Below, one piece after another: positions 7,523-15,870 of a DNA stretch of 24,615 bases. Every line of letters starts with the position of its first letter. Position 1 is the stretch's first letter. Source of the stretch: CAZTPJ01 sp964614515. Lineage in GTDB: Bacteria > Planctomycetota > Phycisphaerae > Phycisphaerales > UBA1924. The DNA lies in NCBI GenBank assembly GCA_964614515.1, contig CAZTPJ010000054.1:1-24615 (forward strand). Reading direction: 5' to 3'. The position numbers and the translations under genes are program-made. A model generated the notes under the pieces. That model had not been told where the DNA came from and searched no databases. It was given only the letters and a program-made list of their open reading frames with translations.

Positions 7523-7810
7523 ATGAGCACGATCGGAACCAGCCTCGCCGGCTCGGTGGCCGGAACGTCTCAGGCCGAACGCGCTGAGCTCGACGCCGCG
7601 AAGAAGCGCGAACGTCCGAAGGAGACGCGCAGCGCTCGCCCCCGCGCTGCCGACGAAGTCGTGGTCCAGGTCGAAGCCATCGAGGCCGTGCGAGACCTCA
7701 AAGGCAACGATCAGGAGGAATCCGAAACGGACCGCCACTCACGACCGCGCTACACAAGCGATGGACACGCGAATCCCGACGAACGCCCGCACATTGATGT
7801 GGAGGCGTAG
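7523..7810 (+). CDS. Small conserved hypothetical protein, hydrophilic
   Basis: 95 residues from the ATG at 7523; only a weak AAAGAG lies upstream. The N-terminus MSTIGTSLAGSVAGTSQ is followed by a charged Ala/Lys/Glu/Arg region (20-60) and an acidic, His-containing tail ending HIDVEA. Short proteins with this MSTIGTSIAGSVAG-like start and an HIDVxA-type end seem familiar from Phycisphaerae genomes (recollection, not a search). No signal peptide or membrane segment is visible; the sequence is probably partly disordered. It ends 2 bp before the convergent end of the ankyrin gene. Function unknown. Confidence 0.65.
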   Translation: MSTIGTSLAGSVAGTSQAERAELDAAKKRERPKETRSARPRAADEVVVQVEAIEAVRDLKGNDQEESETDRHSRPRYTSDGHANPDERPHIDVEA

Positions 7811-7812
7811 CG

Positions 7813-9201
7813 TCAGAAGCGCCTGCGGCGAGGCGGAGTCTGCCTGCCTTCGGCCGTTTCGGCGGAGCGCAGAACTTCTATCAGGGGCATGCGCCGCGCA
7901 TCCATTCGCTGGGCCGCGACGTTGAGCGGATCGGCTCCTGCGTTGGTGAACCGCTTCGCGCCCTTCTCGATGAGAAGCCGCGCGATGATCACAGGGTCGT
8001 GAGCCTCGGCGAACTTCTCCCACAGCCCCGACACAGTTGGATCCAGTCCTTCGAGACCGTCGCGTTCCAGGGCCAGTGGATCATCGCCGTGGGCGTCCGC
8101 GGCCGATCGACGAAGGTTCTTGAAATTCCACAGGTGCGCCGCATAGGCGAGCGGCGACCAGTGTCGCGTGCCGTGAGCGTTAGGGTCGGCCCCCGCTTCG
8201 AGCAGCGCGCGGATCACGCCCTCGACGTTCCTTCGCTCGACGCGCGCGATTGCCTCCTCCATGGTGAGCGTCGCCCAGCCCCAGTCGTGCAGACGTTGGA
8301 GCAGCTGGGCTGGATCGCCGGTGGTGAGCGCGGCGATCAGAGCCGTTCCTCCCGTATCGTTCGCGGCGTTGACATCCGCGCCTCGCGCGATGAGAAGTTC
8401 GACCAAGTCAGAACTTCCATAGCCCGCCGCCAATGTCAGTGCCGTCTCGCCCCTCCAGTTTGCCAAGTTGACGTCCGCCCCCGCGTCGAGCAGCGCCGCC
8501 GCGACCAACTTGCAGTCCGAAAGCGCCGACATCCCCAGCGGCGAGAACCCCTGATCGTCGAGAACGTCCGGGTCAATCCCCGCGGCCACGAGCGCCGCCA
8601 CAACTGGACCCCCTTCCGCATCCATGCGAACGGCCGCTTGATGCAACATACTGCGCCCAAACTCGTCTCCGTCCCCATCCAGCGCGCCGGCTTCAATCAG
8701 CGCCTTCACGGAGCCGGCCGAGCCATACACCACCGCATATGACAAGGGGCGCCACCCCCCATGGTTGCCGTCGATGGCAAAGCCCGCCGCGATCAACCGA
8801 CGTGTCAAGTCCTCATTCGTCGCCGCGGCAATCGACGCCAGTGGTGAGCCGTTGGGATCCCGCCGACTATCAACACGCGCCTCGATCAACGCCATCACGG
8901 CGCCCGCGTCGACCTGATCCTTCCACAACATCAGGTCCAACGCGCTCCAGCCGAAGTAATCCACCCGGTTGAAGTCAACTCCGCCTGCAATCATATTCTG
9001 GATCACCGGCCCTTCCGCAAAGAGCGAGGCCAGATGAACAAGGCTCACACCGTCACGATCTTCCCAATACGCATCAGCCCCGGCATCCAGCGCCACCTTG
9101 ACTGCCGCCGCGTCTCCACGGCGAATCGCCTCCGCCAGCCGATCCTCCTCAGGCCCCATCGCCACGGCCATCACCAACGCCATCAGAACGCTCGACACCA
9201 T
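7813..9201 (-). CDS. Secreted ankyrin-repeat protein
   Basis: 462 residues from the ATG at 9201, preceded by GGAGGTG at ideal spacing; this start gives a signal peptide (MVSSVLMALVMAVAMG). From residue 20 to about 300 there are at least seven ankyrin repeats, with helices such as DLVELLIARGADVNAAND and KLVAAALLDAGADVNLANW. A less regular stretch (300-380) is followed by one more repeat-like unit (EGVIRALLEAGADPNAHG) and a basic tail. Ankyrin repeats are protein-binding scaffolds; an exported one probably acts in the periplasm or cell surface, partner unknown. It is divergent from icd with 121 bp between them and convergent with the small protein at 7523. Confidence 0.88.
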   Translation of the reverse strand: MVSSVLMALVMAVAMGPEEDRLAEAIRRGDAAAVKVALDAGADAYWEDRDGVSLVHLASLFAEGPVIQNMIAGGVDFNRVDYFGWSALDLMLWKDQVDAGAVMALIEARVDSRRDPNGSPLASIAAATNEDLTRRLIAAGFAIDGNHGGWRPLSYAVVYGSAGSVKALIEAGALDGDGDEFGRSMLHQAAVRMDAEGGPVVAALVAAGIDPDVLDDQGFSPLGMSALSDCKLVAAALLDAGADVNLANWRGETALTLAAGYGSSDLVELLIARGADVNAANDTGGTALIAALTTGDPAQLLQRLHDWGWATLTMEEAIARVERRNVEGVIRALLEAGADPNAHGTRHWSPLAYAAHLWNFKNLRRSAADAHGDDPLALERDGLEGLDPTVSGLWEKFAEAHDPVIIARLLIEKGAKRFTNAGADPLNVAAQRMDARRMPLIEVLRSAETAEGRQTPPRRRRF

Positions 9202-9322
9202 CAGACACCTCCGTTCTCGCCACAATCTACCACAAGGCACCTACCCTTACCACCCGCCACCCCGGCGGAAGCGTCTTCAATCCGGAGCCTTTCCACGCAC
9301 CCATCCCCCCACGGAGCCACCC

Positions 9323-10852
9323 ATGCCCACAACCATCACCATGACCCCCAAGGGACTCAACGTCCCGGCCGACCCCATCATCCCTTTTATCGAAGGCGAC
9401 GGCACAGGCCCCGATATCTGGCGGGCGTCGGTCCGTGTGTTTGATGCGGCCGTGGCGAAGGCTTACAACGGCCAGCGACGCATTCACTGGAAAGAGGTCT
9501 ACGCCGGCGAAAAGGCGTTCAACAAGTTCAAGGATACCCTCGGTCCGACCAAGGCGTGGCTGCCCGACGAGACGCTTGATGCGTTCCGCGCCTGCCTCGT
9601 CGGGATCAAGGGTCCGCTCACCACGCCCGTCGGCGGCGGCATTCGCTCGCTCAACGTTGCACTGCGACAGTTGCTTGACCTGTATGTCTGTCTCCGGCCG
9701 GTGCGATACTTCACGGGTGTGCCATCGCCGGTGAAGCGCCCGCAGGATGTGGACATGGTGATCTTCCGCGAGAACACGGAAGACATCTATGCCGGCATCG
9801 AATACGCCGCGGGGTCGGGCGAGTCGGTCAAGGTGCTTGAGTTTCTGTCGCGCGAGTTTCCCAAGGAGTTCGCGAAGGTTCGGTTCGGCACGGCCGAAAA
9901 GGCGGCGCAGTGGCAGCGGCAACTCGAAGCGATCGGCGCGCCGCGGCGCGATTCCGCCCAGCCGCCGCTGGCTGCGAGCGCTGAGTCCGCCACTCAGCAC
10001 TCAGCACCCAGCCCTCAGCACTCCGGCTATGTCGGAGTCGGCTTCAAGCCCGTGTCGTATCTCGGCACGGAGCGCCTGGTCCACTCGGCCATCTCCTACG
10101 CCCTGAAGAACAAGCGCCGCTCCGTCACGCTTGTGCATAAAGGCAACATCATGAAGTTCACCGAGGGCGCCTTCCGCGAGTGGGGCTATAAGGTCGCCAC
10201 GGACTTCTTCCGCAACCAGGTTGTCACCGAGCGAGAATCGTGGATCCTCGGCAACAAAGAGCAGAACCCCAGCCTCACCAGCGAGGCCAATGCCCGCATG
10301 ATCGACCCCGGCTATGACATGATGACCGAGGCACAAAGGGCCGCGGTCGTCGCCGAGGTCGATACGGCCGTCAAACTCTGGCCCACGCACGGGGATGGCA
10401 AGTGGAAGTCGATGCTGCTCATCAAGGATTCCATCGCCGACATCACGCTCCAGCAAGTGCTTACGCGCGCCAAGGACTTTGACGTCATCGCCACGCTCAA
10501 CCTCAACGGCGATTACCTCTCCGACGCCCTCGCCGCCCAGGTCGGAGGCATCGGCATCGCACCCGGCGCCAACATCAACTACGTCACCGGACACGCCATC
10601 TTCGAAGCCACCCACGGCACGGCCCCGAAGTACGCCAATCTCGACCATGTCAACCCAGGCTCGGTCATCCTCTCGGGCGAACTCATGCTCCGCTACATGG
10701 GCTGGACCGAAGCCGCCGACCTCATCCTCAAAGGCATGGAAGGCGCCATCGCCGCCAAGACCGTGACCTACGACTTCCACCGCCTCATGGACGGCGCGAC
10801 CAAAGTCAAGTGCAGCGAGTTTGGGGAGGCGATTGTGAAGCACATGGGGTGA
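9323..10852 (+). CDS. icd: NADP-type isocitrate dehydrogenase with in-frame repeat insert
   Basis: 509 residues; ATG at 9323 follows ACGGAG by 6 nt. It catalyses oxidative decarboxylation of isocitrate to 2-oxoglutarate in the TCA cycle. It shows the E. coli-type blocks TPVGGGIRSLNVALRQ (Ser109 matches the kinase-regulated serine), RENTEDIYAGIE, HKGNIMKFTEGAF, NLNGDYLSDALAAQVGGIG and a C-terminal KTVTYDFHRLMDGA. It is about 90 residues longer than the E. coli enzyme for two reasons. Residues 300-365 are an extension that I recall from other planctomycete-type enzymes. Residues 189-235 replace a short loop and end in five heptanucleotide repeats (ATQHSAPSPQHSG). The open frame extends upstream of 9323 but without homology. 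A membrane protein gene follows 21 bp later. Confidence 0.95.
   Translation: MPTTITMTPKGLNVPADPIIPFIEGDGTGPDIWRASVRVFDAAVAKAYNGQRRIHWKEVYAGEKAFNKFKDTLGPTKAWLPDETLDAFRACLVGIKGPLTTPVGGGIRSLNVALRQLLDLYVCLRPVRYFTGVPSPVKRPQDVDMVIFRENTEDIYAGIEYAAGSGESVKVLEFLSREFPKEFAKVRFGTAEKAAQWQRQLEAIGAPRRDSAQPPLAASAESATQHSAPSPQHSGYVGVGFKPVSYLGTERLVHSAISYALKNKRRSVTLVHKGNIMKFTEGAFREWGYKVATDFFRNQVVTERESWILGNKEQNPSLTSEANARMIDPGYDMMTEAQRAAVVAEVDTAVKLWPTHGDGKWKSMLLIKDSIADITLQQVLTRAKDFDVIATLNLNGDYLSDALAAQVGGIGIAPGANINYVTGHAIFEATHGTAPKYANLDHVNPGSVILSGELMLRYMGWTEAADLILKGMEGAIAAKTVTYDFHRLMDGATKVKCSEFGEAIVKHMG
9991..10025 (+). repeat. Heptanucleotide tandem repeat inside icd
   Basis: Five 7-bp units, CACTCAG, CACTCAG, CACCCAG, CCCTCAG, CACTCCG, lie in the coding strand of icd and are read as TQHSAPSPQHS. 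The consensus is a rotation of AGCACTC, the unit of the longer array in fumC, and has the same orientation relative to the gene. Confidence 0.9.
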
Positions 10853-10873
10853 GAACTCTCAACGGAGTATGAC

Positions 10874-11899
10874 ATGTTGCCAACATGGATCCTCCTTGGG
10901 ATCATTGGGGCTGTGGCCTTGCTGGTGGCTGGCGCGTTCTTGGCCGTGATTGTCAGTGCATTGATTGAAAGGCACCATGTCCAAGCCTTGGAGCCACTAA
11001 GCGACGAGCACTTACCTTCGTCGGTCAAAGCACGCGAAATCGCCGAGGAAGCCACGCAAGCTGGGTTGATGTTCGTAGGCGTGTTTCGAGACACCGAATC
11101 TGCACTGCTGAGAGTAAACATCAGCGTCTACCTGTCTGAGGATGGCCTCGTGATGATGATATTGCCATCACTCGCGAGGGCCTGCGGTTACCGCCTCTGT
11201 TCGCGAATGGCTGATGAGGTGTGGCTGGTGAGCGGGGAAGTCCCCGGCGGGGCTGCCGAGCTCTCAAGCTACCGAATCCATAAGCACCTCACCGGTCGCA
11301 GCCTGGCGCAAGTCATGGCCTTTCACCTTGACCGCGTTGCTGCATACGAGAGTGTGGCCGTCCCCTTTGATCCCGAGACTATCGTTCAGGATCTGATCGC
11401 CCATGACCGCCGGAGGGCAGAGGATGTCATTGCCTGCGGATTCGCGCGGTGGGTGGATGCCGCACAGACCATATGGCGGTTCAACCTTCGTGGGGCATGC
11501 CAGATATGCGCCAACGTGATTCAGGGCCATACACGACTCAATGAGGAAGCCAGCGAACTTTCCGGTCCGTCATACTTTGTCTCGATGGACGACGCCACAT
11601 CCTCTCTGTACCCCGCTGGAACTCGGGTTCGAATCTCTGGACACTGGGAGTGGCCCGACGGCACGCTCGGGACGATCGCCAAGTACCCGGACTTCGTGCG
11701 AGATTTCCACGAGACTGGGCCGCCACAGGGCCGTTTTCTCGCGGCGGGACTCGCCCTAGGCACGAAGTCTCACAAGGGTGACCTGATCACACAGTGGGTA
11801 GAGTTTGACGTCCCGACAGATGACGGTTCGGGCGATGGCCCCTACACAGGCGGGTCTGTGGACATTCGCAATCTCACGTCCCTGACGCAGGATCGGTGA
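10874..11899 (+). CDS. Hypothetical membrane-anchored protein
   Basis: 341 residues; ATG at 10874 with CGGAG six bases upstream. An N-terminal hydrophobic segment (about 5-28, ILLGIIGAVALLVAGAFLAV) should anchor it in the membrane with the rest on one side. The soluble part is mixed alpha/beta, with a CGFARW...CQICANVI stretch near 195-220 (three Cys, not a recognisable zinc motif). The last 100 residues are beta-rich: a block near 255 reads GTRVRISGHWEWPDGTLGTI, which could be an SH3/KOW-like barrel. I do not recognise a family. It starts 21 bp after icd and may be co-transcribed, but nothing ties it to the TCA cycle. Codon use is a little less GC-biased than that of icd. Confidence 0.72.
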   Translation: MLPTWILLGIIGAVALLVAGAFLAVIVSALIERHHVQALEPLSDEHLPSSVKAREIAEEATQAGLMFVGVFRDTESALLRVNISVYLSEDGLVMMILPSLARACGYRLCSRMADEVWLVSGEVPGGAAELSSYRIHKHLTGRSLAQVMAFHLDRVAAYESVAVPFDPETIVQDLIAHDRRRAEDVIACGFARWVDAAQTIWRFNLRGACQICANVIQGHTRLNEEASELSGPSYFVSMDDATSSLYPAGTRVRISGHWEWPDGTLGTIAKYPDFVRDFHETGPPQGRFLAAGLALGTKSHKGDLITQWVEFDVPTDDGSGDGPYTGGSVDIRNLTSLTQDR

Positions 11900-12166
11900 A
11901 AGCGGTACTCATTCCAATAAGAAAGCCGGCGGCCGAATCGGATCCTCTCTAACATTGTGCCATGCCCGGAAGCCGGTCCCCTTGGGCCGCGTCCAGCGGC
12001 TCGCTGATGAGGCGAGAATCCAGGCGCTGTGATCTACTTGCCGTATCATGAATGCAGCCGCATCGGTCGCCGCACTGTCGGACAACGCCGTCCTGCCGAC
12101 ACTGTAGAATGCTCTCCAAAGTGGCGATAGCGTGGCAACCGTGTCAGCGGGTGAAGGGAGGCTTGC

Positions 12167-12268
12167 ATGGGCGTGGGGATGATGGCCGTGGTGTTCGCGG
12201 GGGTCTTCGTTGTGGTTGTGCTTGGCGGGTGGTTTGTGGTGCAATCGAGCAAGGGCAAGAAGGGGTGA
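12167..12268 (+). CDS. 33-residue single-pass membrane peptide
   Basis: ATG at 12167 is preceded by a very strong ribosome site (GAAGGGAGG, 5-nt spacing). The product starts MGVGMMAVVFAGVFVVVVL, continues GGWFVVQSSKGKKG and stops at 12268: one hydrophobic helix (about 5-25) with a Lys-rich cytosolic end, the usual form of small bacterial membrane proteins. It stands alone, with 267 bp free upstream and 218 bp downstream. Such peptides often modulate larger membrane complexes; no partner is evident. The combination of ribosome site, in-frame helix and positive tail makes chance unlikely, but homology cannot be tested here. Confidence 0.6.
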   Translation: MGVGMMAVVFAGVFVVVVLGGWFVVQSSKGKKG

Positions 12269-12486
12269 TCATGGGCACGCCATCGGCTTGATCGGTTGCG
12301 GCACCGCCGCGCGGAGTCTTCGCGGGAAGTCGGTGCGGTGGGTGGTCGGTGGCGCCCACGAGGCGCGACGTTCTCAGGACTCGATCGCGATGCGGGCGTT
12401 CCTCAGGTCGCGCCCGGTGACTCGTCTCTCTGGATCAGGATGCGTTCGCAGGAGTATCCTTCCGCCCAATCCTGGCGAGATTCACT

Positions 12487-13386
12487 GTGTCCGATTCGCT
12501 TCCAGCCTGGGCTTCACTGCTTGACACGGCCGATCGTTACGAGCGATTCGACCGCTGCGTTCGCGATTTCTTCAGGCGGCGCGGCCGATCGGTGATGATC
12601 GTGGATGGCGTCGTCGTCGGCGCCGAGATTGCTGATCTGCGCCTTGGTTTGGGCAACATCCTGCAGGTGTGTGCGCAGAGTGACGAGTTCGAGTGGCCGC
12701 GATTGGTCGCGCAGCACTTCGAAGCCATGGAGCGAGCCTCCGCGGAAGTGTCCGAGCTTGCAAGGGAACTCCGCGACTTTGCGCAAGTCTCGTCCAGGCT
12801 CGGAGTGCGACTGTTCGAGCCTCATGTGTTGAGTAGCTTGGCCGACCACATCCTCACCCGCGAGGACGTTCCGGGACTGTTCACCTGCCTGTGCATCGAC
12901 ACTCCCAGTTCAGTCCGCATGATCAAGCGGGACGAGGCTGCTCTTTGGGAGATGTCCGAGGATCAGGTCTTTGCCCGTGCGATCGAGAATCTGGATTCGC
13001 TCACCGCGCCCGATGTCAGTGAATTTGAGTGTCGGCCCGGGCGAACGTTTTGGGGGATTGGCGGTGAGTCGATGTTCACGTCATCGCTCCTGCTGCGGCT
13101 GCATCGACTTCCGCAGATCATGGGCCGTCACGGATCGATCGTCAGCGTGCCCACTCGCCACACCATGCTCGCGCTACCAGTCAATGACATCGATGTGGTC
13201 CATGATCTGCACAATATGCTTGTCATCACACACGGAATGGAACGCGATGGTCCGGGGTCAGTGTCGAAGCGAGTCTGGTGGACTCGCGGCGGCGAGTTCA
13301 TTGAGATTCCCTACCACATCGACGATGAAGGCATCCAAGTCTCTCCTCCGCTGGAGTTTGTGAAGGTACTCGAGAGCCTCGCTTAG
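12487..13386 (+). CDS. DUF1444 (YtpQ-like) family protein
   Basis: 299 residues from a GTG at 12487; no strong ribosome site is seen, and no upstream ATG is better. The middle resembles DUF1444/YtpQ proteins: FTCLCIDTPSSVRMIKRDEA, then an acidic helix and FARAIENL (about 160-180), and later a LPQIMGRHGSIVSVPTRHT block followed by LALPVNDIDVVHDLHNML. The N-terminal 110 residues are helical and less conserved. No signal peptide or membrane segment, so cytoplasmic. DUF1444 has no established function. It opens a run of genes (13459, 14830) whose families are used elsewhere as immunity proteins. Confidence 0.68.
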   Translation: MSDSLPAWASLLDTADRYERFDRCVRDFFRRRGRSVMIVDGVVVGAEIADLRLGLGNILQVCAQSDEFEWPRLVAQHFEAMERASAEVSELARELRDFAQVSSRLGVRLFEPHVLSSLADHILTREDVPGLFTCLCIDTPSSVRMIKRDEAALWEMSEDQVFARAIENLDSLTAPDVSEFECRPGRTFWGIGGESMFTSSLLLRLHRLPQIMGRHGSIVSVPTRHTMLALPVNDIDVVHDLHNMLVITHGMERDGPGSVSKRVWWTRGGEFIEIPYHIDDEGIQVSPPLEFVKVLESLA

Positions 13387-13458
13387 AGAGAGCGAGCGCG
13401 GGGGCCTTGGCCTTGCGGTATTCTAGTTGACCATTCAGTCGGTGCAAGGAGTCGCGCA

Positions 13459-14115
13459 ATGCACAACCAACACCCCATCCTTCACAACCTCACGCAGTGG
13501 TCCAAGGCTCTTGAACCGCTGGCCGAGACGTTTCAGCATCCGAAGATCGGCAAGCCCGCGACGGAGCGGGAACTCGCGAAGATTGAGGCCGAACTCGGGC
13601 GACCGTTGCCGACATCGCTTCGACACCTTGTCCAAACGCTCGGTGGTTCGCTCGATTTCTCTTGGTTCCTCCCCGAGGGCTATGAACTGCCTGAGCCGTT
13701 CGGCGAACTGACCTTTGGCACGGTCGAACTTGACATCAACGGTCTCGTGGAAATGGATGAGTCAAGGCGGGACTGGGCTGAAGCGTGCTTCTCAGACGCG
13801 GACGATCCGTACAATGTCCTCTGGCATCGCTCCCTAGGCTTTCTCCCCGTGGGTAACGGCGACATCATCGCGTTTGACCTGCGCGAAGACACGTCCGATC
13901 CGCCCGTCATCTATCTCAGCCATGACTGCGACGAAGCCCACGGCGCATGTCTCGGCGATAGTTTTGCCGACTTCATGCTCAACTGGTCCCGCCTCGGCTT
14001 CGTCGGGCCCGAGTGCTGGCTGCTCCGGCCGTTTCTTGATGGAGAGCCAGGCACGCTCAACTCCACCGAAGCTGCCGCCAGGAAGTGGCAATCCCTCTTC
14101 AACTTCCCCTCGTGA
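13459..14115 (+). CDS. SMI1/KNR4 (SUKH) family protein
   Basis: 218 residues; ATG at 13459 with AAGGAG 7 nt upstream. The SMI1/KNR4 fold is recognised by the opening helix PATERELAKIEAELGRPLP followed by SLRHLVQTLGG (about 31-58), the GFLPVGNGDIIAFDL strand pair (about 122-137), PPVIYLSHDCDE and a final helix SFADFMLNWSRLGFVGPE. In bacteria many members neutralise nuclease or deaminase toxins of polymorphic toxin systems; others act in unrelated roles. No toxin gene is adjacent, so it is either an orphan immunity protein or has another function. It follows the DUF1444 gene by 72 bp on the same strand. Confidence 0.85.
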   Translation: MHNQHPILHNLTQWSKALEPLAETFQHPKIGKPATERELAKIEAELGRPLPTSLRHLVQTLGGSLDFSWFLPEGYELPEPFGELTFGTVELDINGLVEMDESRRDWAEACFSDADDPYNVLWHRSLGFLPVGNGDIIAFDLREDTSDPPVIYLSHDCDEAHGACLGDSFADFMLNWSRLGFVGPECWLLRPFLDGEPGTLNSTEAAARKWQSLFNFPS

Positions 14116-14290
14116 GAATCGGATTCCGTCTCATGCTGATTCGTTCGATCGACATCCCGCGAACATGCCCGCAACCTGAAGATGTCTTTCCCGGACGCGG
14201 GTTGGCGTCGCGCGAAAGCCAGCGCTCGTCATAGCGAACCGACAATCGACTCAGGATGAAATCGTTCGGACTTGCCGCACGAAAGACCGC

Positions 14291-14310
14291 GGCCATCCCG
14301 AGAGATGGCC
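14291..14310 (-). terminator. Possible terminator hairpin downstream of DUF378 gene
   Basis: GGCCATC and GATGGCC form a 7-bp stem with a 6-nt loop 33 bp past the stop of the DUF378 gene. On the minus strand it is followed by GCGGTCTTTC, only a weak T-rich tail, so the call is tentative. Confidence 0.35.
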
Positions 14311-14343
14311 ACGATGCACGTCACAAAGTTATCAAGGCACGCC

Positions 14344-14568
14344 TCACGCCATCGACGCCCGCACGCCCCATCGCGTTTGAATCGCCTTGATGGACGCGAC
14401 CTGATAGATCGCCGCGACGCCGACGAGGCAGTACACAACCTTGGCGACCACGGCCGTGTTTCCGCCGAGAAGCGCGGCCACCAGATCAAACTCCAGCGCG
14501 CCCCACAGGCCCCAGTTCAGACCGCCGACAACGAGCAACGTGGCTGCAAGGATATCAATGACCTTCAC
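14344..14568 (-). CDS. DUF378 family small membrane protein
   Basis: 74 residues from the GTG at 14568, which has GGAG 7 nt upstream; the longer frame to 14682 adds 38 residues with no family match. Two membrane helices are visible: LAATLLVVGGLNWGLWGAL (about 6-25) and VVAKVVYCLVGVAAIYQVA (about 40-58). The LVVGGLNWGLWG and CLVGVAAIY motifs are the hallmarks of DUF378 (COG2155), usually about 70-80 residues. Function is unknown; members are probably simple inner-membrane proteins. It is convergent with the SMI1/KNR4 gene and divergent from the SUFU gene. Confidence 0.88.
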   Translation of the reverse strand: MKVIDILAATLLVVGGLNWGLWGALEFDLVAALLGGNTAVVAKVVYCLVGVAAIYQVASIKAIQTRWGVRASMA

Positions 14569-14829
14569 GGAAAGTCTCCAGTCAACAGGTTGAATGTCCA
14601 GTTCGCCGTGCGTGTCCCCACGACCCGCCGGCCCGACGCAAATGACTTCGCACCATGACGAAACCGGATTCACCCTCCGCATCCGGTGTGCGAGTTGACG
14701 ACGACCGTCCGTCCGTGCTCGTACCCGCTGCTTCGGAACGCGGTGTTATCACGGCATATCGGCGTCCAGCACATCAGCCCGACACCTGATTCGCAATGCT
14801 GCTATCCTGCCCCGACAAGGAGGCTTCCC

Positions 14830-15870
14830 ATGCCCAATCCCTGGCCGTTCCCTGACAAGAAGAACCTCGCCGTCATCACGTTGCGCAAGATCCTCGGGCG
14901 TGAGTCGCCGATCCTTCTCGTGGGGCACGATCCGGAGGGTTCATGGCAGTTTCTCGATGGTTCGGGCGAGCCTGACCCGAACGATGCGGCCGTGGTCGAA
15001 CTCGAACACATGCTCAATCTCGATCCGAGCCTCGCGGAACTTGCGGACCTGCCGCGCGGCTGGCTGGCGTGGCGCGATGCGCCCGATGCGGAGTGGGAGC
15101 GCGGGCCGCATCCAAACGCCGAATCAGACTCGGGCGAAATCGACGAAGAAGAATCGCCGATCATCCGACACGAAACGCGCGTCAAGCCCTTTCAGCCGGT
15201 GTTCGAGAGCGATGAGGAGACGATGACGGCCGTGTGCGCCCACTTCGCGGAGCACATCGGCGAATCGCCGACGGTGTATCACGAACTCGTCTCCGATCTT
15301 GTTCATATCGACGTGCATCAGATCCCGCCGTCGGAGGATCATCCATACTGGACGCTGTTCACCACCGGCATGAGCGATCGTCCGATGTGCGTGCCGGAGG
15401 GGGCGGAGGAGTGCAAGTACGCCGAAGTAATGATCAAACTTCCCGAAGACTGGCCGATGGAGCGACTGGACGATCCGCCGGATGATGATGCGCCGGAATA
15501 CGTTCACGCGGAGTATGAACAGTTCTATTGGCCCATCCGCTGGCTCAAGATTCTCGCGCGCCTCCCGCACGAGTACGACACCTGGCTGTGGTACGGCCAC
15601 AGCGTTCCCAACGGCGACCCGCCCGAACCCGTCGCCGCCAACACCGAACTCTGCTGCATGTTGCTCATCCCCCCCCTCGAAGCGGAGCCGTTCGGCGTGG
15701 TGCAGGTACGGCCGGACAAGACCGTCCACATCCTCTGCGTGCTCGCGCTGCTTCCCGATGAGGTTGAACTCAAACTGGCCGAGGGCACCGATGCTCTGCT
15801 TGAAGCGCTGGAGGCCGCGGACATCTCCGACATCGTGGACATCGAACGGCCGAGTGCGATCGAATCATGA
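14830..15870 (+). CDS. Suppressor-of-fused domain protein with DUF2185-like N-terminus
   Basis: 346 residues; ATG at 14830 with AAGGAGG 6 nt upstream, so the open frame above it is not used. Residues 15-90 resemble DUF2185 (Imm33-type): a hydrophobic start, then GSWQFLDGSGEPDPNDA, LNLDPSLAELADLPRGW and LAWRD. After an acidic linker (95-125), residues 130-340 match bacterial SUFU domains: YWTLFTTGMSDRPM, KYAEVMIKLPEDWP, WLKILARLPHEYDTWLWYG, then PFGVVQVRPDKTVHILCV. Both domains are known mainly as immunity modules in polymorphic toxin loci, although SUFU proteins also occur elsewhere. No toxin is nearby. Very acidic overall; cytoplasmic. Confidence 0.82.
   Translation: MPNPWPFPDKKNLAVITLRKILGRESPILLVGHDPEGSWQFLDGSGEPDPNDAAVVELEHMLNLDPSLAELADLPRGWLAWRDAPDAEWERGPHPNAESDSGEIDEEESPIIRHETRVKPFQPVFESDEETMTAVCAHFAEHIGESPTVYHELVSDLVHIDVHQIPPSEDHPYWTLFTTGMSDRPMCVPEGAEECKYAEVMIKLPEDWPMERLDDPPDDDAPEYVHAEYEQFYWPIRWLKILARLPHEYDTWLWYGHSVPNGDPPEPVAANTELCCMLLIPPLEAEPFGVVQVRPDKTVHILCVLALLPDEVELKLAEGTDALLEALEAADISDIVDIERPSAIES

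Noticed and set aside
10001..10843. A 280-codon minus-strand open frame opposite icd.
   Set aside because: It mirrors the codon bias of icd, and icd has unmistakable signatures on the other strand.
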